A DNA stretch of 13,045 bases, taken from NCBI GenBank assembly GCA_937959375.1, contig CALGLS010000310.1, forward strand, positions 1-13,045, in the 5' to 3' direction. Origin of the DNA: an uncultured Saprospiraceae bacterium (GTDB lineage Bacteria; Bacteroidota; Bacteroidia; Chitinophagales; Saprospiraceae). A program made the translations under genes and the position numbers. The notes beneath the pieces were generated by a model. It made no database searches. It saw only the letters and a program-made list of their open reading frames with translations, and was not told the origin of the DNA. The number at the start of each line of letters is the position of its first letter. Position 1 is the first letter of the stretch. Of this stretch, positions 1-7,908 are shown piece after piece.

Positions 1-149
1 CAGCTATTATCATAGTTCGTTGCTTCATAAACTAGTTGTCCCCATCTGTTGAAAACTTCTAAGTTTACGTCGCTAACTCTTGCACAAAGGATTAGGAAAT
101 TATCGTTTCTACCATCACCATTTGGTGAAAGAATCGTTCGCACTTCATC
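1..149 (-). other. Start of CHU_C / type B T9SS C-terminal sorting domain
   Basis: Residues 2255-2303 read E-V-R-T-I-L-SPNGDGRND-N-F, then LEVFNRWGQLVYEATNYDNS at the window edge. SPNGDGxND and xxFNRWGxxVY are the hallmarks of the CHU_C family (type B sorting domain), used by SprB-like proteins for export through the type IX system. Only the first half is in the window; the next partial codon (TG) fits the usual Trp. This domain is the first part of the protein with several arginines, in contrast to the repeat region before it. Confidence 0.9.
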
Positions 150-3100
150 ACAGTCGCCACCTGTTGGATCTGTAACATCAACATCGGCAAGAGTTGTACA
201 ACCGTTTGCATCTGTAACAACTACTGCATAAGTACCTGTTGCTTGATCAGGAATTGTTGGTCCTTCAGTTTGAGGATTGGTATTCCAAGTATAGTTGTAA
301 GGCGCAGTACCTCCGATAGCTGTTGCTGTAGCGGTTGATGGTTCCGTTGTGAAAGATACTTGTAGTGAATCTGGCTCTGTGATATTGTATAAAAACTCGT
401 TGGTTAATCCATTCGCATCAGTGACCGTTAAAGTATATGTACCTGGTCCAATCTCGTAGATACAATCTTCCGTTTCACCATTACTCCATAAGTAAGTATA
501 AGTACCAACTTCACCACCATCAATCATAGAACAGATGAATGCATCTGCCATTCCATTACAACTAATATCTGTTATTTCAGCATTGTCTTCTAGAACAATT
601 GCTTCTGTGCAAAGTCCACCAATAATAGCTTCACAGCCACCACCATCTGTAACAGTTACAGTATAACAAACGTCACCTGCTAGTCCCCCTAAATCCATAC
701 TTGTTGCTCCATTACTCCATTCGTAAGTATAATTACCCCAACCTCCGCTTACATTAATATTGATCGAACCATTAGGAATAGTTCCTGTAGGATGAATAAT
801 AGTATCTTCCGATACTGACAATGCTTGTGATGGCTCACTAATATTATAACTAAACACTGATGTTGTACCTACAGCGTCAGTCACTGTAACAGTATACATA
901 CCTGCTGGTTTATTTGTCAAGTCCTGTGTCGACTCTCCTGTATTCCAGATATATGTATAACCTGGAACTCCAAATTCAACTTCAATATCAATAGCTCCAT
1001 TTTCGTCTCCCACACAAGTGATATTTGTCACATTAGATTCAGACACAAAAGGTGCATCATTTACTATTAGGTTTTCAAGAACTCCAATACAACCAGTTGC
1101 ATTATCCGTAACTGTTACACTGTACGGACTACCATCACTACAAAGATTTGTTGGATCAGGTCCAGAAAATGTATTTGACCATTCGTAATCATAATTCCCA
1201 GAACCTCCTGACACCATAATATTAATCGCACCATTACAGTTGGGACCACCTGTATTATCGTCAATGTCAGTTTCTAATTCAACAACAATAACGTCACCTG
1301 CCAGTATCGTAAATGAATAAGCCAAAGCAGGTGTATTAACCGAAGGATCAGCATCTACAACAACCAAGCTATAAGAACTAGGACATAAATCACCTAGTGT
1401 TTCATTGATACCATCTAGATCAGTAGCAGTAGTCATAGCTCCTGTTGTATTGTTAGTCAACTCAAAATCATATGGCGCACAACCACCGAAGACGGTTAGG
1501 TTAATACTTCCAGTACAGTCACCTGCACAAATTTCATTGACGATAATTGGATCTTCAATGGTCATTGGTGGTGGGAATACATCCATTTGATTGGAAACGA
1601 TGATACAACCGTTAGCATCTACAACGGTTACAAAGTAAGCACCTTTACATAGGTCTACTGGGTTTTGATTATCATCACCATTACTCCAAGTATAAGTATA
1701 TGGTGGCGTACCTCCATCTACAGTTATGTCGATAGAACCATTACAACCGTTACCAGTTTCATGCGTTACATCTACCGTTTGAATCGTCATTTGACCTGGA
1801 GCAGTTACGGTCCAACATCCAAATGCTAACAATCCTGTTGCATCCGTTACTGTTACGCAGTACTCACCAGCAGTTAGGTTGGCAAGGTCTTCTGTAATTT
1901 CTCCATTGTCCCAGAAGAAAGTATAAGGAGCTGTTCCACCGAAGATAGAAATATCAATTGCTCCATCATCTCCACCTGCGCAAGTTACGTTTGTAACCAC
2001 AACTTGTGAAGGAGGTATTGTAAATGAACCTTCTACTACTGCTGTGATTGATGTAGTACATCCATTAATATCTGTTACAACAAGTGTATACACGTCCATT
2101 GCTAAACCAGAGATATCTAAGGTATTATCAATGAAAGTTCCAGCAGAGTTTGTCCATTCGTAAGTATATGGTGCAGTTCCTCCTGATGGTGGATTCATTG
2201 TGATTGAACCATCATCATTATCTGAAGAAGCAGGCATAATGACATCTACTGAAACAGCCACAGGATCTGGCGCAACGATTACGATTACATCTGTCATCGC
2301 AATACAATCGTTGGCATCTTCTACTGTCAAAATATATGAACCAGGTCCTATATCCAATAAGTCTTCCTGACCTGAAATATTTGCTGAGTTAATATCTGTC
2401 CAAACATATGTATATGGCATCAATCCACCTGCTACTGTTACCAGAATAGAACCGGTATCATCAGAACAAGTTGGTTGATTAATTGCGTCAATTGTTATTG
2501 TTGGTGATCCTTCTTGAACTAATGTAATTGGACCGAAAGGTACCACACATCCATTGGCATCTGTCACGGTACCAGTAACGGTACCACCATCCAAACCAGT
2601 TAAGCTCATTGTTGTGTTTCCTGCAACAGGAACATTATCAACTTGCCAAGCAACAGTGTATGCACCTGTACCACCTACAGCTGAAATATGTACTTCTCCA
2701 TCTGAGCCAGTACCACAACTTGGCATTACTACCTGATCAATGGTTACAACTATTGCATCAGGTTGATCAATTGCAGTTAGCGTTCCGACTGCAGTACAGC
2801 CATTACTATCTGTTACCGTTGGTGTGTAGGCACCCACACTCAAACCACAAATATTTGTTCCCATTCCAGCAGCGCCCCAATCAACGGTATAAGGTGCTCC
2901 GTTTCCGCCAGACACATCAACTGTGATACAGGCATCAGCACCACCATTACAAGAAACATCTGTTGTTGATTGCGTAGTGATGTTGATCGCTTCGGTTGGT
3001 CCACCAACCAAAATTCCAGATTCAACACCAGTAATACCAACATTATCTGTAACCGTCACAGAGTATGTTCCTTGACTGGCAGTTGTTGGGTTATTTGTAT

Positions 3101-6100
3101 CTGGTAATACTGGACTCCAAACATAAGTGAATGGTGCTGTTCCAGTACTGGTAATATTTATTGTACCATCTGCTTCATTAAAGCAAGATTCTGGTGTCGT
3201 TCCTAATAACGTTATATCCAATGCGTTTGGCGGGTTAACGGTGTAACAACCTATTTCTTCACAGTTGTTTCCATCTGTAACGGTTACGCAGTATTCCCCA
3301 GCAGCTAAGCCAGATAAATCTTGTGTTGTTGCGCCTCCTGCATTAGCAGACCAAGTGTATGAAAATCCACCCGTTCCTCCTGAGTCAGAAAGGTTAATCG
3401 CACCATCATTCCCCGAGTCTTCATCCGTTACTACCGCTGATAGTGAGATGGGTTCTGGATCATCTAAAAACACATCGTCTGTATCGGTACATCCGTTGCT
3501 ATCTGTAACTGTTACCGTGTAATTGCCTTGTGGCAAACCAGTAACTTGTTGTGTCATATCACCGGTAGACCAAGCATAAGTATAACCTGGGTTACCTCCA
3601 TCACCTGTTGCTTCGACGATACCATCCGATGCACCATTACAACTAATATCTTCTCCATTGTATCCGCTGTCAACATAGGCATCTGCAACAACTGCAGAAG
3701 GCGTACCTACTGTAGTCGTTGAAACATCTGTACATCCTGCGGCATCTGTCATTGTTACGGTATAATTACCAGCTGGAAGCGTTGAGATGGTTTGGTCTGT
3801 GCTTCCTGTTGGAAACCAAAGGAATGTATAATCACCTGCTCCAGAAACTGGCGTTGCAGTTGCTGTACCATCTGAAAGACCTGGGCAACTTACGTCTGTT
3901 GAAGAAGTCGTTACATCAGAACCAGGACCTGCACCAACTGTAGCCGTTTCTACAACGGTACAACCAGATACACCATCTGTTACGGTAACGGTATAAGCAC
4001 CAGGAACCAAACCACTAATGCCTTGAGAGGTTGCACCTCCTGGAGCCCATAGGTAAGTATATGTTCCTGATCCATCTGCTGGCTGCGCCGTTACAATCCC
4101 TGAAGGATTATCAGCACAACTTGCGTCAGTTACTATAAAGTCTGTTGAAATTCCGTCACCAGCTCCTACTGTACCATTCTCTACGGCATCACATCCTGCT
4201 GCGTCTGTTACGGTAACGGTATGCATTCCTGGTAAAAGATTATTTTCTGTTGCATTGGTACCTCCAGTACTCCAAGCATAGTTATAAGGAGGTGTTCCTC
4301 CTGTAGGTGCTGCGGTTAAGCTACCAGTTGCACTTCCAGCACAGGTTGCGTCTGTTGACGTTAGTGCTGGAACAGTTGGCCCACTTAGCGTTCCTACTGT
4401 TTCGCAGAAAGGACCTGCAGTACAACCATCGCCATCTGTAATTGTAACACAGTAATTACCTGAGCTCACTCCAGCAAGTGATTGAGTCATTGCTCCGGTA
4501 TCCCAGAGATAAGTATATCCAGCTCCAGAACCACCAGCTGGTGTTGCTGTTACGGTACCTGTTGGTGAGCCACAGTTTGAATCTGTTGAAGATAAAGTGG
4601 CTGTAACTGCGGTAGGTTGTGTAATGGTTACACAAGTCACAACAGTACATAAAGAATCGTCGGTAACGGTTACGCAAGATTCACCAGCGCCAAGGTTTGT
4701 AACCGTAGCGGTAGTTTCTCCATTGTCCCAGAGATAAGTATAAGTTGGTGATCCGCCTGCAGGACTCACTGTCGCTCCACCGTCCATCAATCCATTACAT
4801 GAGATTTCTGATTGAGTGGTTGTAGCAGTAAGTGCAGTTGGTTCTCCAACAGTAAAAGTTTCTGTTGTAGATATTGAAGCCATATCTGTAACGACAACCG
4901 TATAGGTACCAGCAGCAAGGCCAGTAAGGTCTTCCGTTGTTTCGCCATTCGGCATCCAAGCATAAGTATAGCCTGGCATTCCATTTTCAACTGTTATGTC
5001 AATTGCTCCTGTGGTACCTCCATTACAATCTACATCTGTAATAACAGATCCTGTTATCTCTGGACCAACAGGCATTGGACAAGCTGAATTCGTAATATTT
5101 ACAGCACCATCATGAAGTGTGTAAGCTGTTATTAAGTTAGAACCGTCTGTTATCTCGATAACTCCTCCGTAATCATAGGAGAAAGTTGTGCTTTGACCGT
5201 CATCTCCAATTACTTTAAAACAAAGTTGGAACATCGTATCATTATCCATCAAGTTCAATGCATTAGTGTTTGGTTCAAACCAAGAATAACGCAAATCACC
5301 GTTTGCTTGTGAAATAAATTGGTGGTTACCGGGTAGACCAGGATTGATATTGGTACTACCAATAAAGTCGAGCATGTTGACATCGTAAGTCAAATCGAAT
5401 TGCATACTAGCAACAGAAATGAAGCCAGTAGTTGTATACGTTACGTAAACGGTATCGTCTGGAGATTCAGGGCAAGCATCAACTGTCGATGCGAAGATAT
5501 TTAGATCATTACTGAATCCAACGATTTCAACGTTACATGTTTGTGTTATTAATGGCACAACTTCATCGTTTCCATTCACAATTTGAGTTGCTTCTTCTGT
5601 GATGGGTGAGCCATCAATAGTGAATGTTCCAGTTTCGCCAATACTACCGATAACATTAAAGCACATTGCGTAAAGCGTATCGCCATTCATTAAACTATGT
5701 GGAACAAATCCAAAGTCATTGAATTGGAAGATTGCTGTTGAATCGTTGATCACATTAATATCACCCATTCCAAGAAAGTAGGCTAGGTTGCCAACAGAAG
5801 AAAACTCTAAAACACTAGGATCCCAGTGCATGGTGTATTGCATTCCGACAATGGAATCAAAATTCTGAGTGGTCATTTGAATACAAACCTCATCATTTTC
5901 TCCAGCTGTTTCGCAAGAACCAGAAACAGTTACTGCGCTACCCGCATTTCCAGTAATGTTCACCAAACCGGGTGTACTATTAAATGGAATTGGACTACCC
6001 ATTGATCCTAGATCGGTAATTTCTATATTTGAAGGGAAGCTGGAAAATGAAACCGTATCAACTGTTCCACCTGAACCGATTGCTGTGAAGCAAACATCAT

Positions 6101-6911
6101 ATATAGGTGTCAGGTCAGGAACGGTAGTACCTGCTCCGAGTGAATCGAGCCAAGAGAAGGTCATCCAGCCTTGTGCATTATTGAAATTGAATGCAGAGGC
6201 ATCCAAGTTTTGTAGATTATAGTTAGTGGTAGAACTGAATTGCAAATCAGCAGGATCCCAATTGATGGAATATTGCGCACTTACAATATCGTCAAAACCA
6301 CAGGCGTAGACGGTGAGACAAACCTGATTTCCAGTTTGTACATCAGCGCTATCAAGTGATTGTCCGAATCCACCACCAAAATCACATTGCCCAGTTGAAG
6401 GCGGTGCGACGGTAGCAGTTCCATTGACAAATGTCACTGTTGAGGTGATATCATCCAATTGGCCCATGTTATTAAGTCCGACGACTTCAATTGTAGTTGG
6501 GTTACTCGTAATTAGGATATCGCCGGTAATACCTGCTGTACTCTCAACAATAAAGTCAACTGCAAAAATACAGGTGTCTGGAGAGGTGTACTCGGTTGCT
6601 CCAGGAGCAGACCATGAAGTGGTTATGAATCCAGCTCCGGCGTTAGGGCCAAAGTCACCAAGACTAAGGTTGGGTAAACCTAGGCTGTGGATGGATAGAT
6701 AAGACAATTCAGAAGTGGTCCAATTGATTGAGAATTGATAGGTTGCAATGTCGGTAAAGTCGGTCACTGTTACGTGAACGGTGACGGTATCACCTACCAT
6801 AATGTCAGCCTGATCTTCTGATGGAGTTACGGAGAATGAGGTTTGAGCGTTTGCGGTGTTCGCGCAAAGCATACAACCTAACACCGCTAGGAAAGTAAAG
6901 ATTTTATACAT
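1..6911 (-). CDS. Giant T9SS-exported SprB-like adhesin with cohesin-like N-terminus (3' end off window)
   Basis: Probable cell-surface adhesin or gliding-type filament protein exported by the type IX secretion system. ATG at 6911-6909 is followed by 2,303 open codons to the left edge; start and end share one frame, so I see no frameshift. Residues 1-22 are a Sec signal peptide (MYK, hydrophobic core, ANA before Q23). Residues about 24-612 hold four cohesin-like modules, 616-2250 about 21 SprB-type repeats, and 2255 onward the start of a CHU_C sorting domain (SPNGDGRND at 2262, then FNRWG). Start choice: only this Met precedes the signal peptide, and AAGGA lies 3 nt upstream, which is close for a ribosome site. 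The protein is very poor in Lys and Arg. The family (for example F. johnsoniae SprB) acts on the outer surface; ligand and role here are unknown. The remaining C-terminus should be about 40-50 residues. Confidence 0.93.
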   Translation of the reverse strand, partial: MYKIFTFLAVLGCMLCANTANAQTSFSVTPSEDQADIMVGDTVTVHVTVTDFTDIATYQFSINWTTSELSYLSIHSLGLPNLSLGDFGPNAGAGFITTSWSAPGATEYTSPDTCIFAVDFIVESTAGITGDILITSNPTTIEVVGLNNMGQLDDITSTVTFVNGTATVAPPSTGQCDFGGGFGQSLDSADVQTGNQVCLTVYACGFDDIVSAQYSINWDPADLQFSSTTNYNLQNLDASAFNFNNAQGWMTFSWLDSLGAGTTVPDLTPIYDVCFTAIGSGGTVDTVSFSSFPSNIEITDLGSMGSPIPFNSTPGLVNITGNAGSAVTVSGSCETAGENDEVCIQMTTQNFDSIVGMQYTMHWDPSVLEFSSVGNLAYFLGMGDINVINDSTAIFQFNDFGFVPHSLMNGDTLYAMCFNVIGSIGETGTFTIDGSPITEEATQIVNGNDEVVPLITQTCNVEIVGFSNDLNIFASTVDACPESPDDTVYVTYTTTGFISVASMQFDLTYDVNMLDFIGSTNINPGLPGNHQFISQANGDLRYSWFEPNTNALNLMDNDTMFQLCFKVIGDDGQSTTFSYDYGGVIEITDGSNLITAYTLHDGAVNITNSACPMPVGPEITGSVITDVDCNGGTTGAIDITVENGMPGYTYAWMPNGETTEDLTGLAAGTYTVVVTDMASISTTETFTVGEPTALTATTTQSEISCNGLMDGGATVSPAGGSPTYTYLWDNGETTATVTNLGAGESCVTVTDDSLCTVVTCVTITQPTAVTATLSSTDSNCGSPTGTVTATPAGGSGAGYTYLWDTGAMTQSLAGVSSGNYCVTITDGDGCTAGPFCETVGTLSGPTVPALTSTDATCAGSATGSLTAAPTGGTPPYNYAWSTGGTNATENNLLPGMHTVTVTDAAGCDAVENGTVGAGDGISTDFIVTDASCADNPSGIVTAQPADGSGTYTYLWAPGGATSQGISGLVPGAYTVTVTDGVSGCTVVETATVGAGPGSDVTTSSTDVSCPGLSDGTATATPVSGAGDYTFLWFPTGSTDQTISTLPAGNYTVTMTDAAGCTDVSTTTVGTPSAVVADAYVDSGYNGEDISCNGASDGIVEATGDGGNPGYTYAWSTGDMTQQVTGLPQGNYTVTVTDSNGCTDTDDVFLDDPEPISLSAVVTDEDSGNDGAINLSDSGGTGGFSYTWSANAGGATTQDLSGLAAGEYCVTVTDGNNCEEIGCYTVNPPNALDITLLGTTPESCFNEADGTINITSTGTAPFTYVWSPVLPDTNNPTTASQGTYSVTVTDNVGITGVESGILVGGPTEAINITTQSTTDVSCNGGADACITVDVSGGNGAPYTVDWGAAGMGTNICGLSVGAYTPTVTDSNGCTAVGTLTAIDQPDAIVVTIDQVVMPSCGTGSDGEVHISAVGGTGAYTVAWQVDNVPVAGNTTMSLTGLDGGTVTGTVTDANGCVVPFGPITLVQEGSPTITIDAINQPTCSDDTGSILVTVAGGLMPYTYVWTDINSANISGQEDLLDIGPGSYILTVEDANDCIAMTDVIVIVAPDPVAVSVDVIMPASSDNDDGSITMNPPSGGTAPYTYEWTNSAGTFIDNTLDISGLAMDVYTLVVTDINGCTTSITAVVEGSFTIPPSQVVVTNVTCAGGDDGAIDISIFGGTAPYTFFWDNGEITEDLANLTAGEYCVTVTDATGLLAFGCWTVTAPGQMTIQTVDVTHETGNGCNGSIDITVDGGTPPYTYTWSNGDDNQNPVDLCKGAYFVTVVDANGCIIVSNQMDVFPPPMTIEDPIIVNEICAGDCTGSINLTVFGGCAPYDFELTNNTTGAMTTATDLDGINETLGDLCPSSYSLVVVDADPSVNTPALAYSFTILAGDVIVVELETDIDDNTGGPNCNGAINIMVSGGSGNYDYEWSNTFSGPDPTNLCSDGSPYSVTVTDNATGCIGVLENLIVNDAPFVSESNVTNITCVGDENGAIDIEVEFGVPGYTYIWNTGESTQDLTNKPAGMYTVTVTDAVGTTSVFSYNISEPSQALSVSEDTIIHPTGTIPNGSININVSGGWGNYTYEWSNGATSMDLGGLAGDVCYTVTVTDGGGCEAIIGGLCTEAIVLEDNAEITDISCNGMADAFICSMIDGGEVGTYTYLWSNGETEDCIYEIGPGTYTLTVTDANGLTNEFLYNITEPDSLQVSFTTEPSTATATAIGGTAPYNYTWNTNPQTEGPTIPDQATGTYAVVVTDANGCTTLADVDVTDPTGGDCDEVRTILSPNGDGRNDNFLILCARVSDVNLEVFNRWGQLVYEATNYDNS
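162..5066 (-). repeat. Array of about 21 SprB-type repeats
   Basis: Residues about 616-2250 form about 21 head-to-tail repeats averaging near 78 residues. The shared pattern is: Cys-Asn-Gly or similar, DGxI/A, a strand ending GG, then P/GYTYxW, G, T, L, AGxYxVTVTD, and GC. The copies are diverged at DNA level, so this is an old protein-level repeat array rather than recent duplication. Most repeats carry one Cys near the start and one in the VTVTDxxGC segment. Repeats 8 and 13 lack the first Cys, and the last repeat (about residues 2178-2250) is short because that first segment is missing. Such repeats build long stalks in gliding and surface adhesins. Confidence 0.88.
5076..6845 (-). repeat. 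Four tandem cohesin-like modules in the adhesin N-terminus
   Basis: Four diverged modules of about 145-154 residues. Each has a polar beta-strand, then a core of the type (I/V)xxxQ(F/Y)xxxW followed by (D/E)LxF or similar, and ends in a GxVxI-like strand. Core anchors are W64 (SINWTTSELSYL), W218 (SINWDPADLQF), W363 (MHWDPSVLEF) and Y509 (LTYDVNMLDF). This matches the beginning of type I/II cohesins and the related CBM2/CBM3 carbohydrate-binding fold. Cohesins classically bind dockerins, but non-cellulosomal cohesins in surface proteins often have unknown partners. Family assignment is by motif and spacing only. Confidence 0.7.
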
Positions 6912-7011
6912 CTGTCCTTGGAATTTGGGATGTTAACAAAAGGGTACATAAGTATCCTGTTCTGGTATTAACACCTAACTTTTTAAAACTAATTTACTGT
7001 TCTGTTCTGAG

Positions 7012-7054
7012 GGACTTTATTTCTATAAGTAAACCTTATAGTGTGATAAAGTCC
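7012..7054 (-). other. Two-part stem-loop A upstream of adhesin
   Basis: Outer arms GGACTTTAT (7012-7020) and ATAAAGTCC (7046-7054) pair perfectly over 9 bp. Inner arms CTATAAG (7023-7029) and CTTATAG (7035-7041) pair over 7 bp around the loop TAAAC. The internal loop is TT on one side and TGTG on the other. No T-run follows on the minus strand, so it does not look like a simple terminator for that strand. It sits about 100 nt before the adhesin start and would lie in its leader if transcription begins upstream. Confidence 0.6.
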
Positions 7055-7064
7055 GTATTTAAGT

Positions 7065-7103
7065 TATGCACTTATCATACCATATTGCATATGATAAAGC
7101 ATA
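7065..7103 (-). other. Stem-loop B upstream of adhesin
   Basis: Outer arms TATGC (7065-7069) and GCATA (7099-7103) enclose inner arms TTATCATA (7072-7079) and TATGATAA (7090-7097), all perfectly paired, with a 10-nt loop. The internal loop is AC on one side and A on the other. It starts only 10 nt after stem-loop A and has the same two-part design. There is no adjacent T-run. Confidence 0.55.
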
Positions 7104-7138
7104 CTGAAAAATGCTGTTTTTGTTACTCTTTTGATGGA

Positions 7139-7187
7139 GCAACGTTGGCGGGTTGTGCCAGAAAGTGGCACAACAAGCCAAGTTAGC
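7139..7187. other. Long imperfect stem-loop C
   Basis: The core arms GTTGTGCCA (7152-7160) and TGGCACAAC (7166-7174) pair perfectly over 9 bp around the loop GAAAG. A 2x2 mismatch (GG/AA) follows, then TTGGC (7145-7149) pairs with GCCAA (7177-7181), then AAC with GTT and GC with GC, each set off by one bulged base. This is about 19 pairs in total and more GC-rich than its surroundings. No T-run follows on either strand, so it is not a standard terminator. It could be an RNA element, a REP-like repeat or a recombination site; the sequence alone does not decide. Confidence 0.6.
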
Positions 7188-7296
7188 AAAGCAAAATATA
7201 AGGTATCTCTTAAAATAAAGGATTAACAATTGGTTATGCGATGAATATATTTTGGCTTTGAAAAATAACTTTTTTATAATTCAGATAGAACTGCTA

Positions 7297-7304
7297 CAAA
7301 CATA
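7297..7304 (-). promoter_or_regulatory. Possible -7 box for adhesin leader
   Basis: TATGTTTG on the minus strand matches the Bacteroidota -7 consensus TAnnTTTG exactly. The nearest upstream TTG is 15 nt away, shorter than the usual spacing to the -33 element. If used, it would give a leader of about 380 nt containing stem-loops C, B and A. The box overlaps a small hairpin (7294-7316). A chance match is quite possible in such AT-rich DNA. Confidence 0.22.
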
Positions 7305-7336
7305 CTTTGCTTGTAGGTTCAATTGATTAAATTTAA

Positions 7337-7501
7337 TTATTGGTTGGGATTCAGAAGGGCAGTTGCCTTTTTGAATTCCTTTTAGTATTTGATGAAATTG
7401 GAATTAATAAAACAGAAGGAAAAACGTTGAATCCATTGAAAAGAACGGACAAAATTTGGGGTAATTTCGACCATTTAGAAGACGACGTTTTGTGCGAATA
7501 A
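7337..7501 (+). pseudogene. Orphan 54-codon open frame ending in a terminator
   Basis: The plus-strand frame is open from after a TAA at 7334 to a TAA at 7499-7501, with no ATG. The last 25 codons read like an ordinary soluble protein end (NPLKRTDKIWGNFDHLEDD, then VLCE). The stop codon lies in the stem of the hairpin at 7495-7511, which is followed by seven T. This arrangement is what the 3' end of a gene looks like, so it could be the remnant of a lost plus-strand gene. I do not recognise the product, and a chance open frame of this length is also plausible. Confidence 0.2.
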
Positions 7502-7518
7502 TAAGTATTCGTTTTTTT
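7495..7518 (+). terminator. Rho-independent terminator-like hairpin, plus strand
   Basis: CGAATA (7495-7500), loop ATAAG, TATTCG (7506-7511), followed directly by seven T (7512-7518). The stem is only 6 bp with two GC pairs, but the T-run is good. Both neighbouring genes are on the minus strand, so it has no obvious gene to serve. It would end a plus-strand transcript from the 7200-7490 region. Confidence 0.42.
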
Positions 7519-7878
7519 CATGAGATTATAATTTGTTAATAGCTCTGTTTATAGTTCAAACAATTCCGACCACTCCGCAATGAAGGGAGGAGACAAAATA
7601 AACGTTACAAATACGAGTTAGACACATGGTTAATCATAACCAGGTATAACACTACACGAATAACTAAACCGCAATGGAAAATTAGGAAAAAAAGCTTTTG
7701 TTTTTATTGAAGCAATCAGAAATGAAAATGGTTCAAAAGCTTTTGGCTTGTAAAATCGGTTATTGCAGTCCATGGGATGTAAATAGACATTTTTAAGATG
7801 CCTGTTTATTCAAATTTTGATATGTTCTTTTAAATAAAAATGGTTTGTGAAAACCAAGTTTGTATTAAATAACTAGAA

Positions 7879-7886
7879 CAAAGATA
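7879..7886 (-). promoter_or_regulatory. Possible -7 box downstream of 7-2-7 palindrome
   Basis: TATCTTTG on the minus strand matches TAnnTTTG exactly. There is no TTG at the -33 distance. Instead the palindrome at 7909-7924 ends 22 nt upstream, which puts its centre near -44 relative to the expected start of transcription, a typical activator position. It would drive a minus-strand transcript toward the adhesin. Confidence 0.28.
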
Positions 7887-7908
7887 GGCGATTCATAAAA
7901 CCTTTTAC

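Noticed and set aside
2609..2926. Open frame of 105 codons on the plus strand
   Set aside because: It lies opposite the adhesin repeats, has a low-complexity Leu/Gln/His-rich translation typical of an antisense shadow, and no ribosome site.
162..5066. CRISPR array or recent tandem DNA duplication
   Set aside because: The periodicity is about 230 nt and the copies are strongly diverged in DNA; it is explained by coding for SprB-type repeats.
5956..6702. Plus-strand open frames at 5956-6222 and 6424-6702
   Set aside because: Both are antisense to well-supported cohesin-like modules in the minus frame and have no recognisable domains.
6873..6884. Lipoprotein signal in the adhesin (VLGC before residue 13)
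   Set aside because: The hydrophobic stretch before C13 would be very short, and a normal signal peptidase I site (ANA before Q23) fits better with a CHU_C-type secreted protein.
1..6911. Possible frameshift in the giant gene
   Set aside because: The frame of the start codon and that of the CHU_C motif agree, and every segment I read codon by codon stayed open in that frame.
7134..7226. Plus-strand 30-codon frame starting MEQRW
   Set aside because: It is short, spans stem-loop C and has no ribosome site; the pairing explains the sequence better.
7350..7521. Minus-strand 56-codon frame starting MKKTNTYY
   Set aside because: There is no Shine-Dalgarno and no recognisable motif, and it overlaps the opposite-strand orphan frame and terminator.
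7686..7796. Plus-strand 36-codon frame ending DVNRHF
   Set aside because: It has no ribosome site and a biased composition, and is too short to support.
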